A stretch of 64,000 nt of DNA from Pelagimonas sp017744045 (GCF_017744045.1 NZ_JAGHRD010000004.1), one strand, 5' to 3'; shown: positions 53,530 through 62,532, counted from the first letter of the stretch. Translations and numbers: made by a program. The notes: generated by a model from the letters alone, not told the origin.

Positions 53530-53552
53530 GTAGGGTGGGGTTTTACCCCACC
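53530..53552. repeat. GC-rich palindromic repeat, copy 1
   Basis: 23-bp element whose GGTGGGGT and ACCCCACC arms form an 8-bp stem with a 3-nt loop, 5 bp past the rpoA stop. It is identical at 22 of 23 positions to 63690-63712 in the rpsE-rplR gap. It may be a REP-like element. Confidence 0.65.
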
Positions 53553-53556
53553 AAAC

Positions 53557-54573
53557 TTAAAAGTTGTCTTCCAGCTTTTTGGCCAGATCTTCGATGTTGT
53601 CCGGTGGCCAGTCCTCGACATCCATGCCCAGGTGCAGACCCATGCCAGACAGCACTTCTTTGATCTCGTTCAGCGACTTGCGGCCAAAGTTTGGCGTGCG
53701 CAGCATTTCTGCTTCGGTCTTCTGGATCAGATCGCCGATATAAACGATGTTGTCGTTCTTCAGGCAGTTTGCAGACCGCACGGACAGCTCCAGCTCGTCC
53801 ACTTTCTTCAGCAGAAGCGGGTTGAACTCCAGACCGTCGTCTTCGTCCTGGCGGCCAGCGGCTTCTGGCTCGTCGAAGTTCACGAAGATCGACAGCTGGT
53901 CCTGCAGGATACGCGCAGCAAAGGCCACCGCATCTTCGGGGCTGATGGACCCATCGGTTTCGACTTTCATGGTCAGCTTGTCATAGTCCAGAACCTGACC
54001 TTCACGGGTCGGCTGAACGTCGTAAGCCACCTTTTTAACCGGCGAATAGATCGCATCGATCGGGATCAGACCGATGGGCGCATCTTCCGGCTTGTTCTTG
54101 TCGGCCGAGACATAGCCCTTGCCGGTGTTCACGGTGAATTCCATGTACACTTCGGCACCTTCGTCCACGTGACAGATCACGTGATCGCGGTTCAGGATCT
54201 CGATACCGGCGCTGTCGGTGATGTCACCGGCAGTCACAACACCCGGACCTTTGGCGTTTACGGACAAACGCTTGGGGCCTTCGACTTCCATACGGATCGA
54301 CACGCCCTTGAGGTTCAGGATGATGTCGGTGACATCTTCGCGAACACCGTCAACGGACGAGAATTCGTGCAAAACATTGTCGATCTGAACGCTGGTGATG
54401 GCCGCGCCCTGCAGGCTCGACATCAACACGCGACGCAGCGCATTGCCCAGTGTCAGACCAAAGCCGCGCTCAAGCGGTTCGGCAACAACAGTGGCTTTGC
54501 GTGCAGGATCATTGCCTGGCTTGATTTCAAGCTGGGCGGGCTTGATCAGTTCGGCCCAATTCTTATGGATCAT
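53557..54573 (-). CDS. rpoA: DNA-directed RNA polymerase subunit alpha
   Basis: 338-residue subunit with the alpha-NTD dimer region (RGFGLTLGNALRRVL near residue 40) and C-terminal alpha-CTD (ELELSVRSANCLKNDNI, TPNFGRKSLNEIKEVL). The ATG at 54573 follows GGAGGGA; the upstream extension is unlike any RpoA. It lies 114 bp downstream of rpsK. Confidence 0.97.
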   Translation of the reverse strand: MIHKNWAELIKPAQLEIKPGNDPARKATVVAEPLERGFGLTLGNALRRVLMSSLQGAAITSVQIDNVLHEFSSVDGVREDVTDIILNLKGVSIRMEVEGPKRLSVNAKGPGVVTAGDITDSAGIEILNRDHVICHVDEGAEVYMEFTVNTGKGYVSADKNKPEDAPIGLIPIDAIYSPVKKVAYDVQPTREGQVLDYDKLTMKVETDGSISPEDAVAFAARILQDQLSIFVNFDEPEAAGRQDEDDGLEFNPLLLKKVDELELSVRSANCLKNDNIVYIGDLIQKTEAEMLRTPNFGRKSLNEIKEVLSGMGLHLGMDVEDWPPDNIEDLAKKLEDNF

Positions 54574-54687
54574 GCAAGTCCCTCCATACCAGCCTGGTCC
54601 CCATGTCCAAAAGGTCCAGACGCCCGAGGTTTCAAAACGGCATATTGGGGCCGGGTAAAAACCAGGCCCCAATATAGAATATTCGAA

Positions 54688-55080
54688 TTATACGCGGCGG
54701 CGCTTTGGTGGGCGGCAGCCATTGTGCGCGATTGGGGTCACATCACGGATCGAGGTGATGTTGAAGCCAACTGCAGCCAGAGCGCGCAGAGCCGATTCAC
54801 GACCCGAACCTGGGCCCTGAACTTCGACTTCAAGAGTTTTAACACCGTGTTCCTGCGCTTTTTTGCCGGCATCTTCTGCGGCCAGCTGAGCAGCGTAAGG
54901 TGTCGATTTACGCGACCCTTTGAAGCCCATGGTGCCAGCGGAGGACCAGGAAATTGCGTTGCCCTGAACGTCAGAGATCAGGATCTTGGTGTTGTTGAAG
55001 GTCGAGTTCACATGCGCAACGCCAGCTGCGATGTTCTTGGAGACCTTTTTCTTGCCTGTACGGCGGGTATCACGTGCCAT
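54688..55080 (-). CDS. rpsK: 30S ribosomal protein S11
   Basis: 130-residue small-subunit protein with the usual core HVNSTFNNTKILISDVQGN and C-terminal IRDVTPIAHNGCRPPKRRRV. It lies 15 bp after rpsM in the alpha operon, with GGGAG before the ATG. Confidence 0.98.
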   Translation of the reverse strand: MARDTRRTGKKKVSKNIAAGVAHVNSTFNNTKILISDVQGNAISWSSAGTMGFKGSRKSTPYAAQLAAEDAGKKAQEHGVKTLEVEVQGPGSGRESALRALAAVGFNITSIRDVTPIAHNGCRPPKRRRV

Positions 55081-55095
55081 TGGTCTGTGTCTCCC

Positions 55096-55464
55096 TTACT
55101 TCTTCTTACCAGCGATGGCCTTTGCAGGGCCTTTGCGGGTACGAGCGTTGGTGTGTGTACGCTGACCGCGCACAGGGAGGTTACGACGATGGCGCAGACC
55201 GCGATAGCAGCCCAGGTCCATCAGACGCTTGACGTTCATGGTCACTTCGCGGCGCAGGTCACCTTCTACGGTGTAGTTGGCGTCGATGTGCTCACGAATG
55301 GCCAGAACTTCTGCATCAGACAGCTCGTTCACACGACGGGTCGCGTCGATGCCTACGGCTTCGATGATGGCAGCAGCGGAGGTGTGGCCGATACCTGTGA
55401 TATATGTGAGCGCGATAGGCACTCGCTTGTTGGTCGGGATGTTAACGCCGGCAATACGTGCCAA
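55096..55464 (-). CDS. rpsM: 30S ribosomal protein S13
   Basis: 122-residue protein starting at TTG (read as Met) with ARIAGVNIPTNKRVPIALTY, and containing YRGLRHRRNLPVRGQRTHTNA. The TTG at 55464 is chosen because AAGGA precedes it by 8 nt, the length is exactly that of S13, and the upstream frame is unrelated. A TTG start on a highly expressed ribosomal gene is unusual. First gene of the alpha operon here. Confidence 0.95.
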   Translation of the reverse strand: MARIAGVNIPTNKRVPIALTYITGIGHTSAAAIIEAVGIDATRRVNELSDAEVLAIREHIDANYTVEGDLRREVTMNVKRLMDLGCYRGLRHRRNLPVRGQRTHTNARTRKGPAKAIAGKKK

Positions 55465-55947
55465 GGTGCATCTTCCTTTTCGTTGCGAGCCCGTAGCACC
55501 GGGCCCTTTTTTCACAACATGAGGCCCGAGGCATCTGCCGCCGGGCCGTAGCTGATCAGGTGATCTGCGCAGCGGGAGCGACCCACCTTGCATATGTGAT
55601 TCTCTGTAAGAGATAGCGGTGCGTATGAGGATTTTACGACCGGGTCAAGCACCTATTCGCACTTTCCAAGCAAACCCAGGTCTCTGAGGCCCCAACCCCT
55701 TGTGACAGCAGGGCGGAAACCAACGTTTTCCCATCCAGAAAAAGGGCGACTTGGGCAGGCGTGTAATTCGGAAAGTTCCCCCTTCAACGCGAAACTCAAT
55801 GAATTGGCATTTGGCTGCTTTAACCGCTCATTTCCAAATCGCATGACTTTTTACGATTGCAGACCTATATATGATTCAATCTAAAAGAGAGGTCCACGTA
55901 TTAAGTAAGTTGTTTCTGCACCGCCTAGATCAAAGGGTTAATGCCGA
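55465..55947. other. Intergenic region between rpsM and the BLUF gene
   Basis: 483 bp separating two divergent genes. The rpsM side (55465-55650) carries its untranslated leader and probable promoter. The rest up to 55947 is AT-richer and should contain the BLUF promoter. Short frames there look like chance. Confidence 0.5.
55620..55648 (-). promoter_or_regulatory. Candidate promoter of rpsM-rpsK-rpoA-rplQ
   Basis: TTGACC (55648-55643), 17-bp spacer and TACGCA (55625-55620) on the minus strand. The -10 is weak, but a promoter is needed because the BLUF gene and a strong terminator separate this operon from adk. Confidence 0.35.
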
Positions 55948-56343
55948 ATGCTTTTTCAAACGATGTATATTAGCCGATCCATCCATCCGCAGGGCCATTT
56001 GTCCGATCTGGAAATCATGGAGATTGCTTCGCAGACCAATCAGGGTATTGGCATTACGGGTGTCTTGTTGCGTGACAAGCAGCGTTTTCTGCAAATTGTC
56101 GAAGGCGACAAGGCTCAGATCGAAACCCTGCTGGACAAAATTCAAAACGACCAGCGCCACTATGACGTTCAGGTCTTGTTCAGCCGAAAGCTCACCCAGC
56201 GCAATTTTGAAGATTGGGCAATGGCCTATGCCGAAATCGAACCCGGGGTGTTTGACCAGTTCACAGAACTGAAATTCTCCGACCAACTTGTCCTCGAAGA
56301 CGGGTTATCCAGAATTCGACAGCACCTAACAGCAGCGCAATAA
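55948..56343 (+). CDS. BLUF-domain blue-light photoreceptor (single domain)
   Basis: 131-residue protein with all flavin-photocycle residues of BLUF: Tyr7 (MYISRS), Asn31 (TNQGIGITGV), Gln49 (FLQIVEG), Trp90 and Met92 (DWAMAY). There is no output domain, so it must signal through a partner protein. It is encoded against the ribosomal operons, between adk and rpsM, and shares a terminator with adk. Confidence 0.93.
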   Translation: MLFQTMYISRSIHPQGHLSDLEIMEIASQTNQGIGITGVLLRDKQRFLQIVEGDKAQIETLLDKIQNDQRHYDVQVLFSRKLTQRNFEDWAMAYAEIEPGVFDQFTELKFSDQLVLEDGLSRIRQHLTAAQ

Positions 56344-56372
56344 AAAAGCCCGCATAAAGCGGGCCTTTTTCT
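56342..56372. terminator. Bidirectional intrinsic terminator between BLUF gene and adk
   Basis: GCCCGC and GCGGGC with flanking A and T runs form a stem around a 5-nt loop. It overlaps the BLUF stop codon and, read the other way, follows the adk stop, ending the spc transcript. Confidence 0.88.
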
Positions 56373-56391
56373 GTATCTGTCCAAGCGGGCC

Positions 56392-56966
56392 CTAGGCGTC
56401 CAGCTTTTCAGCGATTTGCTTGCGCACGTCTTCCATGGACCGCATGCCCTCAACACGGGCATAAGTGCCTTTGGCATAGTAGTAACCAACCAAGGGCGAG
56501 GTCATCTTGAAATAGGCCATCAGACGGGTGCGCAGCGACTCTTCGTTGTCATCTGCACGCACCGGCTGCCCTGCTGCCTTGGCATCCGCCGCACGTTTCA
56601 GAATACGACCAACCAAAGCATCTTCGTCGACACGCAATTCGATGACCGCATCCAGGCTCTTGCCCATTTCCTCAAGCAACTCGCCCAAGGCGTCCGCTTG
56701 CTTCAATGTGCGCGGGAAACCGTCAAAGATGAAACCCGGAGCATCGGTGTTTTCCAGCTTTTCCCGGATCAGACCAATCACGATCTCATCGGTGACCAGC
56801 TCACCGCGATCCATGACTTCAGCCACGCGCTTGCCCATCTCGGTGCCGCTGCTCTTGGCCTCGCGCAGCATGTCACCGGTTGACAGCTGCACCATGCCAC
56901 GATCTTCGACCAGGTATTGCGCTTGTGTTCCTTTACCCGCGCCTGGCGGCCCCAAAAGAATAATGT

Positions 56967-56970
<4 letters not shown>
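56392..56970 (-). CDS. adk: Adenylate kinase
   Basis: 192-residue enzyme interconverting ATP, ADP and AMP. The P-loop GPPGAGKGTQA is at the N-terminus, and FDGFPRTLKQADAL is the AMP/core region. The length indicates the short-lid form without a zinc knuckle. It overlaps secY by 4 bp, the conserved secY-adk arrangement. Confidence 0.97.
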
Positions 56971-58328
<1,358 letters not shown>

Positions 58329-58348
58329 GCGGATCTCTCTGTTAAGCA

Positions 58349-58385
58349 AACGCCGCCCTGAGCGTCTTCCGGCTCGGGCGGCGTT
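58349..58385 (-). other. Large hairpin upstream of secY
   Basis: AACGCCGCCC pairs with GGGCGGCGTT and GAGC with GCTC around an 8-nt loop, with one bulge. On the minus strand it is followed by TTTGCTTAA, so it could partially terminate transcripts entering from the cargo gene or act as a processing site before secY. Confidence 0.6.
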
Positions 58386-58443
58386 GGTGGAAAACTAGCA
58401 AGTACTTAATGTCTGCCGCGACAAGCGACAACCCATTAAAACT

Positions 58444-59013
58444 TTATTCGGCTGGGAACTCGGAGGAGTTGCTCGGTTTCGCTTCTGTCGCAACTCGGAC
58501 AGCTTTTTTCTCTGAAATATCCCAGAATTGAGACAATACTCCTCGCTGTAGCAATGGAATCCTATAGAGAGAGGCGTTCCGACCACGTTGGTAAAGGAGA
58601 ATTTCGTTGTGCATTTTAAGACCCAGCCACCACTTTTCTGCAGGCTCATCTTGCTCGATTTCAGACCGAAGACGCTGAAGGTCTTTCAACTCTTCCGCGG
58701 TTGCCACTCTAGAAACTCGCCGCTCAACTTCAGAATGTCTGGCGGCAAGTTCAGCATGACGTCTCGCAAGCACAGAAGGTTGTACTACAAGAGTAGCCGC
58801 CTGCACAGCAGCTACGAATCCTGCCAAATACAACCCCTCTGAACTATTCGGCGAAACTATAGATACCACTGCCGCACTACTGGCCAGCAGCGAAACAAAG
58901 TTTGACCAACGGCTCAAGCCTTCAAAGAAACGTGTTCTACTTTTGTGATACTTGATTGACAAGAGAGCAAGAAACTCCTCATCTTCCAAGCTTGTTTGAA
59001 TGCTATCCGTCAT
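58444..59013 (-). CDS. Two-TM protein inserted in spc operon (SLATT-like)
   Basis: 189-residue protein. An acidic N-terminal segment (1-20) is followed by a conserved-looking helix (YHKSRTRFFEGLSRWSNF), two adjacent TM helices (about 36-55 and 61-78) and a charged helical C-terminal half (ARRHAELAARHSEVERRVSR). The layout is that of SLATT-type effectors, which usually sit beside nucleotide-sensing defence genes; none is present. Codon usage (AGA, CTA, AGT, ATA) differs from neighbours, indicating transfer. AAGGA fits the ATG at 59013. Family assignment is tentative. Confidence 0.6.
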   Translation of the reverse strand: MTDSIQTSLEDEEFLALLSIKYHKSRTRFFEGLSRWSNFVSLLASSAAVVSIVSPNSSEGLYLAGFVAAVQAATLVVQPSVLARRHAELAARHSEVERRVSRVATAEELKDLQRLRSEIEQDEPAEKWWLGLKMHNEILLYQRGRNASLYRIPLLQRGVLSQFWDISEKKAVRVATEAKPSNSSEFPAE

Positions 59014-59101
59014 TGGCCATCCTTCGTATTTATTGCTGCTCTCCCTCGATTCTACCATATCTTGTAGCAAGTAATAGACTTGCTTCTGATTCGCACCCGG
59101 T

Positions 59102-59602
59102 TTAGACTTTCTTGGTCTCTTCGCCTTGAGGCTTTCTTAGAGGTTCCGGGGCGATGATCTTAACCTGTCCTCCACAAGATTCAACCATAGAAATTGCGGC
59201 TTTAGAAGCACCGTAAACCTCAATGGTTATTTTGGTACTAAGTGCGCCCTTTGCAAGTAGGCGGATGCCATCCAGTTTACGACGCACAAGTCCAGAGGCA
59301 ACTAGTGCATCCTCAGTGATGTTACTTGCTTCCAGCTTGCCTGCGTCAACGAATTTCTGGATCAGGCCCAGGTTGACAACGGCATATGCCTTGCGGTTTG
59401 GCTTGTTAAAGCCACGCTTAGGCAGACGCTGGTACAAAGGCATCTGGCCGCCTTCGTAGCCATTGATGGCCACACCCGAACGCGATTTCTGACCTTTGAT
59501 ACCACGGCCACCCGTCTTACCTTTGCCGGAACCCGGGCCACGGCCAATGCGTTTCTTACGCTGGGTTGCGCCTTCGTTGTCGCGCAGTTCATGCAATTTC
59601 AT
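59102..59602 (-). CDS. rplO: 50S ribosomal protein L15
   Basis: 166-residue large-subunit protein. The N-terminal two-thirds are standard (MKLHELRDNEGATQRKKRIG, GYEGGQMPLYQRLPKRGF). From about residue 91 onwards the codon choice changes abruptly to AGT, ACT, CTA, TCT, GGA, CTT, ATA and AGA, and the protein ends in an unusual KPQGEETKKV tail. The 3' third therefore appears to be replaced, together with the downstream SLATT-like gene. The ATG at 59602 follows AAGGAG. It remains an intact gene. Confidence 0.95.
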   Translation of the reverse strand: MKLHELRDNEGATQRKKRIGRGPGSGKGKTGGRGIKGQKSRSGVAINGYEGGQMPLYQRLPKRGFNKPNRKAYAVVNLGLIQKFVDAGKLEASNITEDALVASGLVRRKLDGIRLLAKGALSTKITIEVYGASKAAISMVESCGGQVKIIAPEPLRKPQGEETKKV

Positions 59603-59730
59603 GTCGCTTCTCCTTAGCCGGAACCTTCCCCGAAGCGATCTTGGGAAGAACACGGCGTTTCTTGATTGTTGTTCGTGCCTATGCAGCACTGATTCTGTGC
59701 GGCCTCAGGCCACCGGGCGCGTATAAACGC

Positions 59731-59784
59731 CAGATGCCGCCCGCGCAAGTCTTACATGGTAAGCCCGGCGCCAGACGGCATCTG
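59731..59784 (-). other. Possible structured region upstream of rplO
   Basis: CAGATGCCG (59731-59739) and CGGCATCTG (59776-59784) are perfect inverted arms around a GC-rich 36-nt middle. A CGCCAGA(T)GCCG-like unit occurs on both sides. It is a possible small structured RNA or weak terminator after the small gene at 59803. The 59603-59802 gap holds nothing else. Confidence 0.35.
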
Positions 59785-59802
59785 TTTTGCTAGCCATTTG
59801 GC

Positions 59803-59904
59803 TTAGCGATTCTGCTCGGCATTCAAATACTCGGTCCAAGACGGGCACGGGCCCTTGGTCCAGGTTGCGCGGATGGACGCAAAAAAGGCCCGGATGCGTG
59901 TCAT
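59803..59904 (-). CDS. Small protein (33 aa), unassigned
   Basis: 34-codon frame beginning MTRIRAFFASIRATWTKG and ending LNAEQNR, with AGGAAG 6 nt before the ATG. It lies 30 bp after the DUF1127 gene and could be cotranscribed with it. It is basic at the start and Trp/Cys/Pro-containing in the middle (CPSWTEY). It is below usual annotation limits and matches no family I recognise. Confidence 0.55.
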   Translation of the reverse strand: MTRIRAFFASIRATWTKGPCPSWTEYLNAEQNR

Positions 59905-59934
59905 GGTCGTCTTCCTATTTCTAAAGGCTCTGGG

Positions 59935-60147
59935 TCAGAGCTTGGCCGCTGCATCTGCAGCAATATAGTGGAAATCTGCGCGGCTCAGGCCCAGGTCAGC
60001 GAGTTCGCGGTCGTTCAGAGCGGACAGCTCGTTGAACACACGGTTATAAACGGCGCGGCGCTGCAGCATGTCCTGAACAGAAGCGATCAGAGTGCGAACA
60101 GCGGCGAATGGTGCAAAAGTTGCGGGGGCTTGGGCGATATGTGCCAT
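59935..60147 (-). CDS. DUF1127-family small protein
   Basis: 70-residue protein with the C-terminal DUF1127 motif NELSALNDRELADLGLSRADF. DUF1127 proteins are Arg-rich regulators often linked to RNA binding, phosphate or stress responses in alphaproteobacteria. The ATG at 60147 is preceded by AAAGGA. A good sigma-70 promoter lies upstream. The function here is inferred from family only. Confidence 0.88.
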   Translation of the reverse strand: MAHIAQAPATFAPFAAVRTLIASVQDMLQRRAVYNRVFNELSALNDRELADLGLSRADFHYIAADAAAKL

Positions 60148-60222
60148 TGTATTGGGTCCTTTCGAGGGGCTCGGGCGTATTCCCAGAGCACTGGTTTCAA
60201 TCTCATTTCCTCTCCCACCCCT

Positions 60223-60251
60223 GATATAAAAGAAGTGTCGCGCGCTAACAA
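60223..60251 (-). promoter_or_regulatory. Promoter of the DUF1127 gene
   Basis: TTGTTA (60251-60246), a 17-bp spacer and TATATC (60228-60223) on the minus strand, about 75 bp before the ATG. Confidence 0.6.
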
Positions 60252-60277
60252 TTTCAGAAAAGTTGACCCCGCCATGC

Positions 60278-60298
60278 ATTTTCTGCAACGCAGAAAAT
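60278..60298. promoter_or_regulatory. Perfect palindrome upstream of the DUF1127 promoter
   Basis: ATTTTCTGC and GCAGAAAAT arms (9 bp each) with an AAC centre, 27 bp upstream of the -35 and just after the lipoprotein stop. It could be an operator or a transcript-end hairpin; no T-run follows. Confidence 0.45.
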
Positions 60299-60315
60299 TT
60301 GAGGCAACGTTGAGT

Positions 60316-60741
60316 TCAGCGTCTATGGTTGAAAATGATCGAAACCTTCGAATAGCTGCAAGTTTTGGGATCCTTTCCTCGCAGCTTAAAGCAGGTGCTG
60401 GATCTGGACACGGTTTCGCCATTAAGCGTGCAAGTCGTCACGAACGGCCGTTGATCACTGGCAAAGGTCGGAACGATTAAATCAGCAGGCGCTGTAAACT
60501 CGGTTTTAAAGAAGGGGGACTCAACAACACAATTCACCCCGATGCGGTCATCCAACCAAGGGTTCCGCCCCTTCGACACATTTTCAAAGGTATTCACGCG
60601 AATCTTGCTCGTATGAATGATCTCGGCAGCTTTACCTTTTGCGGTCAGTGACATCGAAACCGGCGGTTGAGACGGAGAAGCAGGGATTTTACAGCCCAAA
60701 AGAAGGGCAGCCAGCAAAAAGACAGAAGAACGAGCAGTCAT
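60316..60741 (-). CDS. Small lipoprotein of unknown function
   Basis: 141-residue secreted lipoprotein with lipobox LLGC after a short signal (about 17 residues). The mature part contains four further Cys, including CVVES and the TCFKLRGKDPKTC pair, suggesting disulfides. No family recognised. The ATG at 60741 follows GAGG. It lies downstream of the anti-sigma factor gene, so it may be part of that stress regulon. Confidence 0.7.
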   Translation of the reverse strand: MTARSSVFLLAALLLGCKIPASPSQPPVSMSLTAKGKAAEIIHTSKIRVNTFENVSKGRNPWLDDRIGVNCVVESPFFKTEFTAPADLIVPTFASDQRPFVTTCTLNGETVSRSSTCFKLRGKDPKTCSYSKVSIIFNHRR

Positions 60742-60820
60742 AAAAATCCTCACAAAAAACCTATGCGTAGAGCTTTGCGCAGATGCTTATATCTCACCTA
60801 GAACCGTTGAAAAGCCGGTG

Positions 60821-61573
60821 TTAGATCAACCGATCCTGTACACCCGTCGCAATCGGAGACAGCTCCCCGCGCGCCATGGGCGCAACCAGAACAAACAGCC
60901 ATTCGCCGTCCTGCCAGCGCACCACCGTCTCATCCTGCTCGGTATCATAGAGTTGCACTGACTGGCCGGCCTCGTCCAGTTTGGTCATGAACAAAGTCAT
61001 GCGCTGGCCTTGTGCGTTTTCATACATATATTGCGCCGCCGCACGATCCTGAAAGGGCAGCATCCGGCCACCAACAAAGACCATGCCGTGATCGGTCAAT
61101 TGCGGAACCGTCATTTCGCGGCCCATACGTTTGCTCAGCCAGGTTTGCAGATGTTCGGTTTCACTGGCCGCGACCTCAACCGCATGGCGATTCTCAGCGG
61201 TGAACATGCGATGCGCGGCCCAGGCGTCAAACACGGCTTGCTGCTCCAATGCGTTTGCTTGATTGCGCCATTCGCCAAACCCAAACCCGCCAGCAGCGCC
61301 AAAGGCAACCAAAGCCAAAGCGGCGGCGATTTGCATCCAAGAGGGCTGAACACGCCGCGACATGTTTGACGCCATCAGGCTTTCCAAATGCTCCTGCGAC
61401 GGCGTCGGAACCATGTCCCGCAGAGCCTCTTCTGTGTCCGCCCAGGCCATAGCCATCTCCGCCAGTTCGGGATTGTTTTCCAGATCAACCTCAAAGGCGC
61501 GGTTTTCTTCAGGCGTCATTTCTCCGTCGAGATAGGCGCTGAGCCGCTCTTGATCATTTTCAAATCTGCTCAT
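60821..61573 (-). CDS. Anti-sigma factor (transmembrane)
   Basis: 250-residue protein with an N-terminal anti-sigma domain (SAYLDGEMTPEENRAFE, about 10-50), one TM helix (about 79-98: IAAALALVAFGAAGGFGFG) and a ~150-residue periplasmic domain. It overlaps the ECF sigma gene by 4 bp (ATGA), the usual arrangement for a cognate pair. It would hold the sigma factor at the membrane until an envelope signal releases it. Confidence 0.9.
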   Translation of the reverse strand: MSRFENDQERLSAYLDGEMTPEENRAFEVDLENNPELAEMAMAWADTEEALRDMVPTPSQEHLESLMASNMSRRVQPSWMQIAAALALVAFGAAGGFGFGEWRNQANALEQQAVFDAWAAHRMFTAENRHAVEVAASETEHLQTWLSKRMGREMTVPQLTDHGMVFVGGRMLPFQDRAAAQYMYENAQGQRMTLFMTKLDEAGQSVQLYDTEQDETVVRWQDGEWLFVLVAPMARGELSPIATGVQDRLI

Positions 61574-62067
61574 TTGACGCTCCTCAACTCTGGTTTCCTG
61601 GGCTCGCGCACCTCACTTAAGCTCGCTCGCGCTCTGGCAACACGTGACAAGACTGTTCCAATTGGAACCCCAAGCACGTCTGACACCTCAGCATAGCTCA
61701 GCCCACCAAAGGCGACGAGTTGCAAGGCCTGCCTCTGCCCCTCTGGCAAGGATTGCAACCGCTGTACAACCTCACGCAACTTGGCCCGGTCTTCCCATCG
61801 CGTATCCTCGGCCCCGCCGACATAATCCTCGACAAAGGCCACTTCGGCCACCTGGGCACGGTACCTGTCGCGAAACAGGTTCAGAAGGATCGTCATCAGC
61901 CACGGCTTTAAGCCCCGGCTCGAATCCCACTGCGATTTCTTGCGCAACGCGCGTTCAACGCAATCCTGAACCAGATCATCGGCCCGATAGCTATCCCGCG
62001 TCAGGGAATAGGCATAGCGCCACAGATGGGGCAGCGAGTCTTTGAGCTGAGTTTGAAATCGCGACAT
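61570..62067 (-). CDS. ECF-family RNA polymerase sigma factor
   Basis: 165-residue sigma-70 group 4 factor. Region 2 (LTRDSYRADDLVQDCVERAL, PWLMTILLNLFRDRYR) and region 4 (LPEGQRQALQLVAFGGLSYAEVSDVLGVPIGTVLSRVARAR) are clear. The ATG at 62067 is used. It is coupled to the downstream anti-sigma factor. A candidate ECF promoter lies before the preceding secreted-protein gene, suggesting autoregulation. Confidence 0.93.
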   Translation of the reverse strand: MSRFQTQLKDSLPHLWRYAYSLTRDSYRADDLVQDCVERALRKKSQWDSSRGLKPWLMTILLNLFRDRYRAQVAEVAFVEDYVGGAEDTRWEDRAKLREVVQRLQSLPEGQRQALQLVAFGGLSYAEVSDVLGVPIGTVLSRVARARASLSEVREPRKPELRSVK

Positions 62068-62154
62068 GTGCAAATGCGCCTTTGTGTCAAAGCGGCCGAC
62101 CCCAGGAGGTATGGGATCGGCGGAACAGATGCGCCCTAACCGGGCAAGACGGGG

Positions 62155-62532
62155 TTACGGGCGCGCAATATGCCAGACACCTTTGACACCGTCCCCGGTG
62201 ATGTCACCAGGTTTCTTGTCATTGACCCACAAATAGAGCGGCTGACCGTTATACGCGACCTGCAAAGACCCGTTCTTGCGTGTGATCGTGGTGAAGCCAT
62301 CAGCAAGCTTCGCGTCGCTTTTCACCAGCAGCGGCGGCCAGGCTTTGGCACATTGGCCATAGCAATTGGATTGCCCGGCCTTGTCTTTGTCGAATGTATA
62401 CAGGGTCATGTCATGACCATCGGTCAAAAAGCCCGCATCAGAGGTTTTGACCATGCCGGAATGGCCATCGGCAAATACGGCAGTTGCAGTCATGGTCAAA
62501 GCGGCGGCCGCGAGTGTGAAAAAGCGTGTCAT
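62155..62532 (-). CDS. Secreted repeat-domain protein (COG4315-like)
   Basis: 125-residue exported protein with a Sec signal (1-21, FADG). Repeated motif pairs DGHDMTLYTFDKDKAGQSNC and NGQPLYLWVNDKKPGDITGD match the secreted repeat family often encoded beside ECF sigma/anti-sigma pairs. It contains CYGQCAKAWPPLL, likely a disulfide or metal site. GGAGA precedes the ATG. It is the first gene of the sigma cluster. Confidence 0.88.
   Translation of the reverse strand: MTRFFTLAAAALTMTATAVFADGHSGMVKTSDAGFLTDGHDMTLYTFDKDKAGQSNCYGQCAKAWPPLLVKSDAKLADGFTTITRKNGSLQVAYNGQPLYLWVNDKKPGDITGDGVKGVWHIARP

Noticed and set aside
53464..55551. 695-codon open frame on the plus strand
   Set aside because: Antisense shadow of rpoA, rpsK and rpsM, which are certain.
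55653..55844. 63-codon minus-strand frame between rpsM and the BLUF gene
   Set aside because: No ribosome site, no recognisable family, and it overlaps the probable promoter region.
58444..59602. Integrative element with integrase at rplO
   Set aside because: No integrase, no flanking direct repeats detected; simple recombination with donor DNA explains the codon switch.
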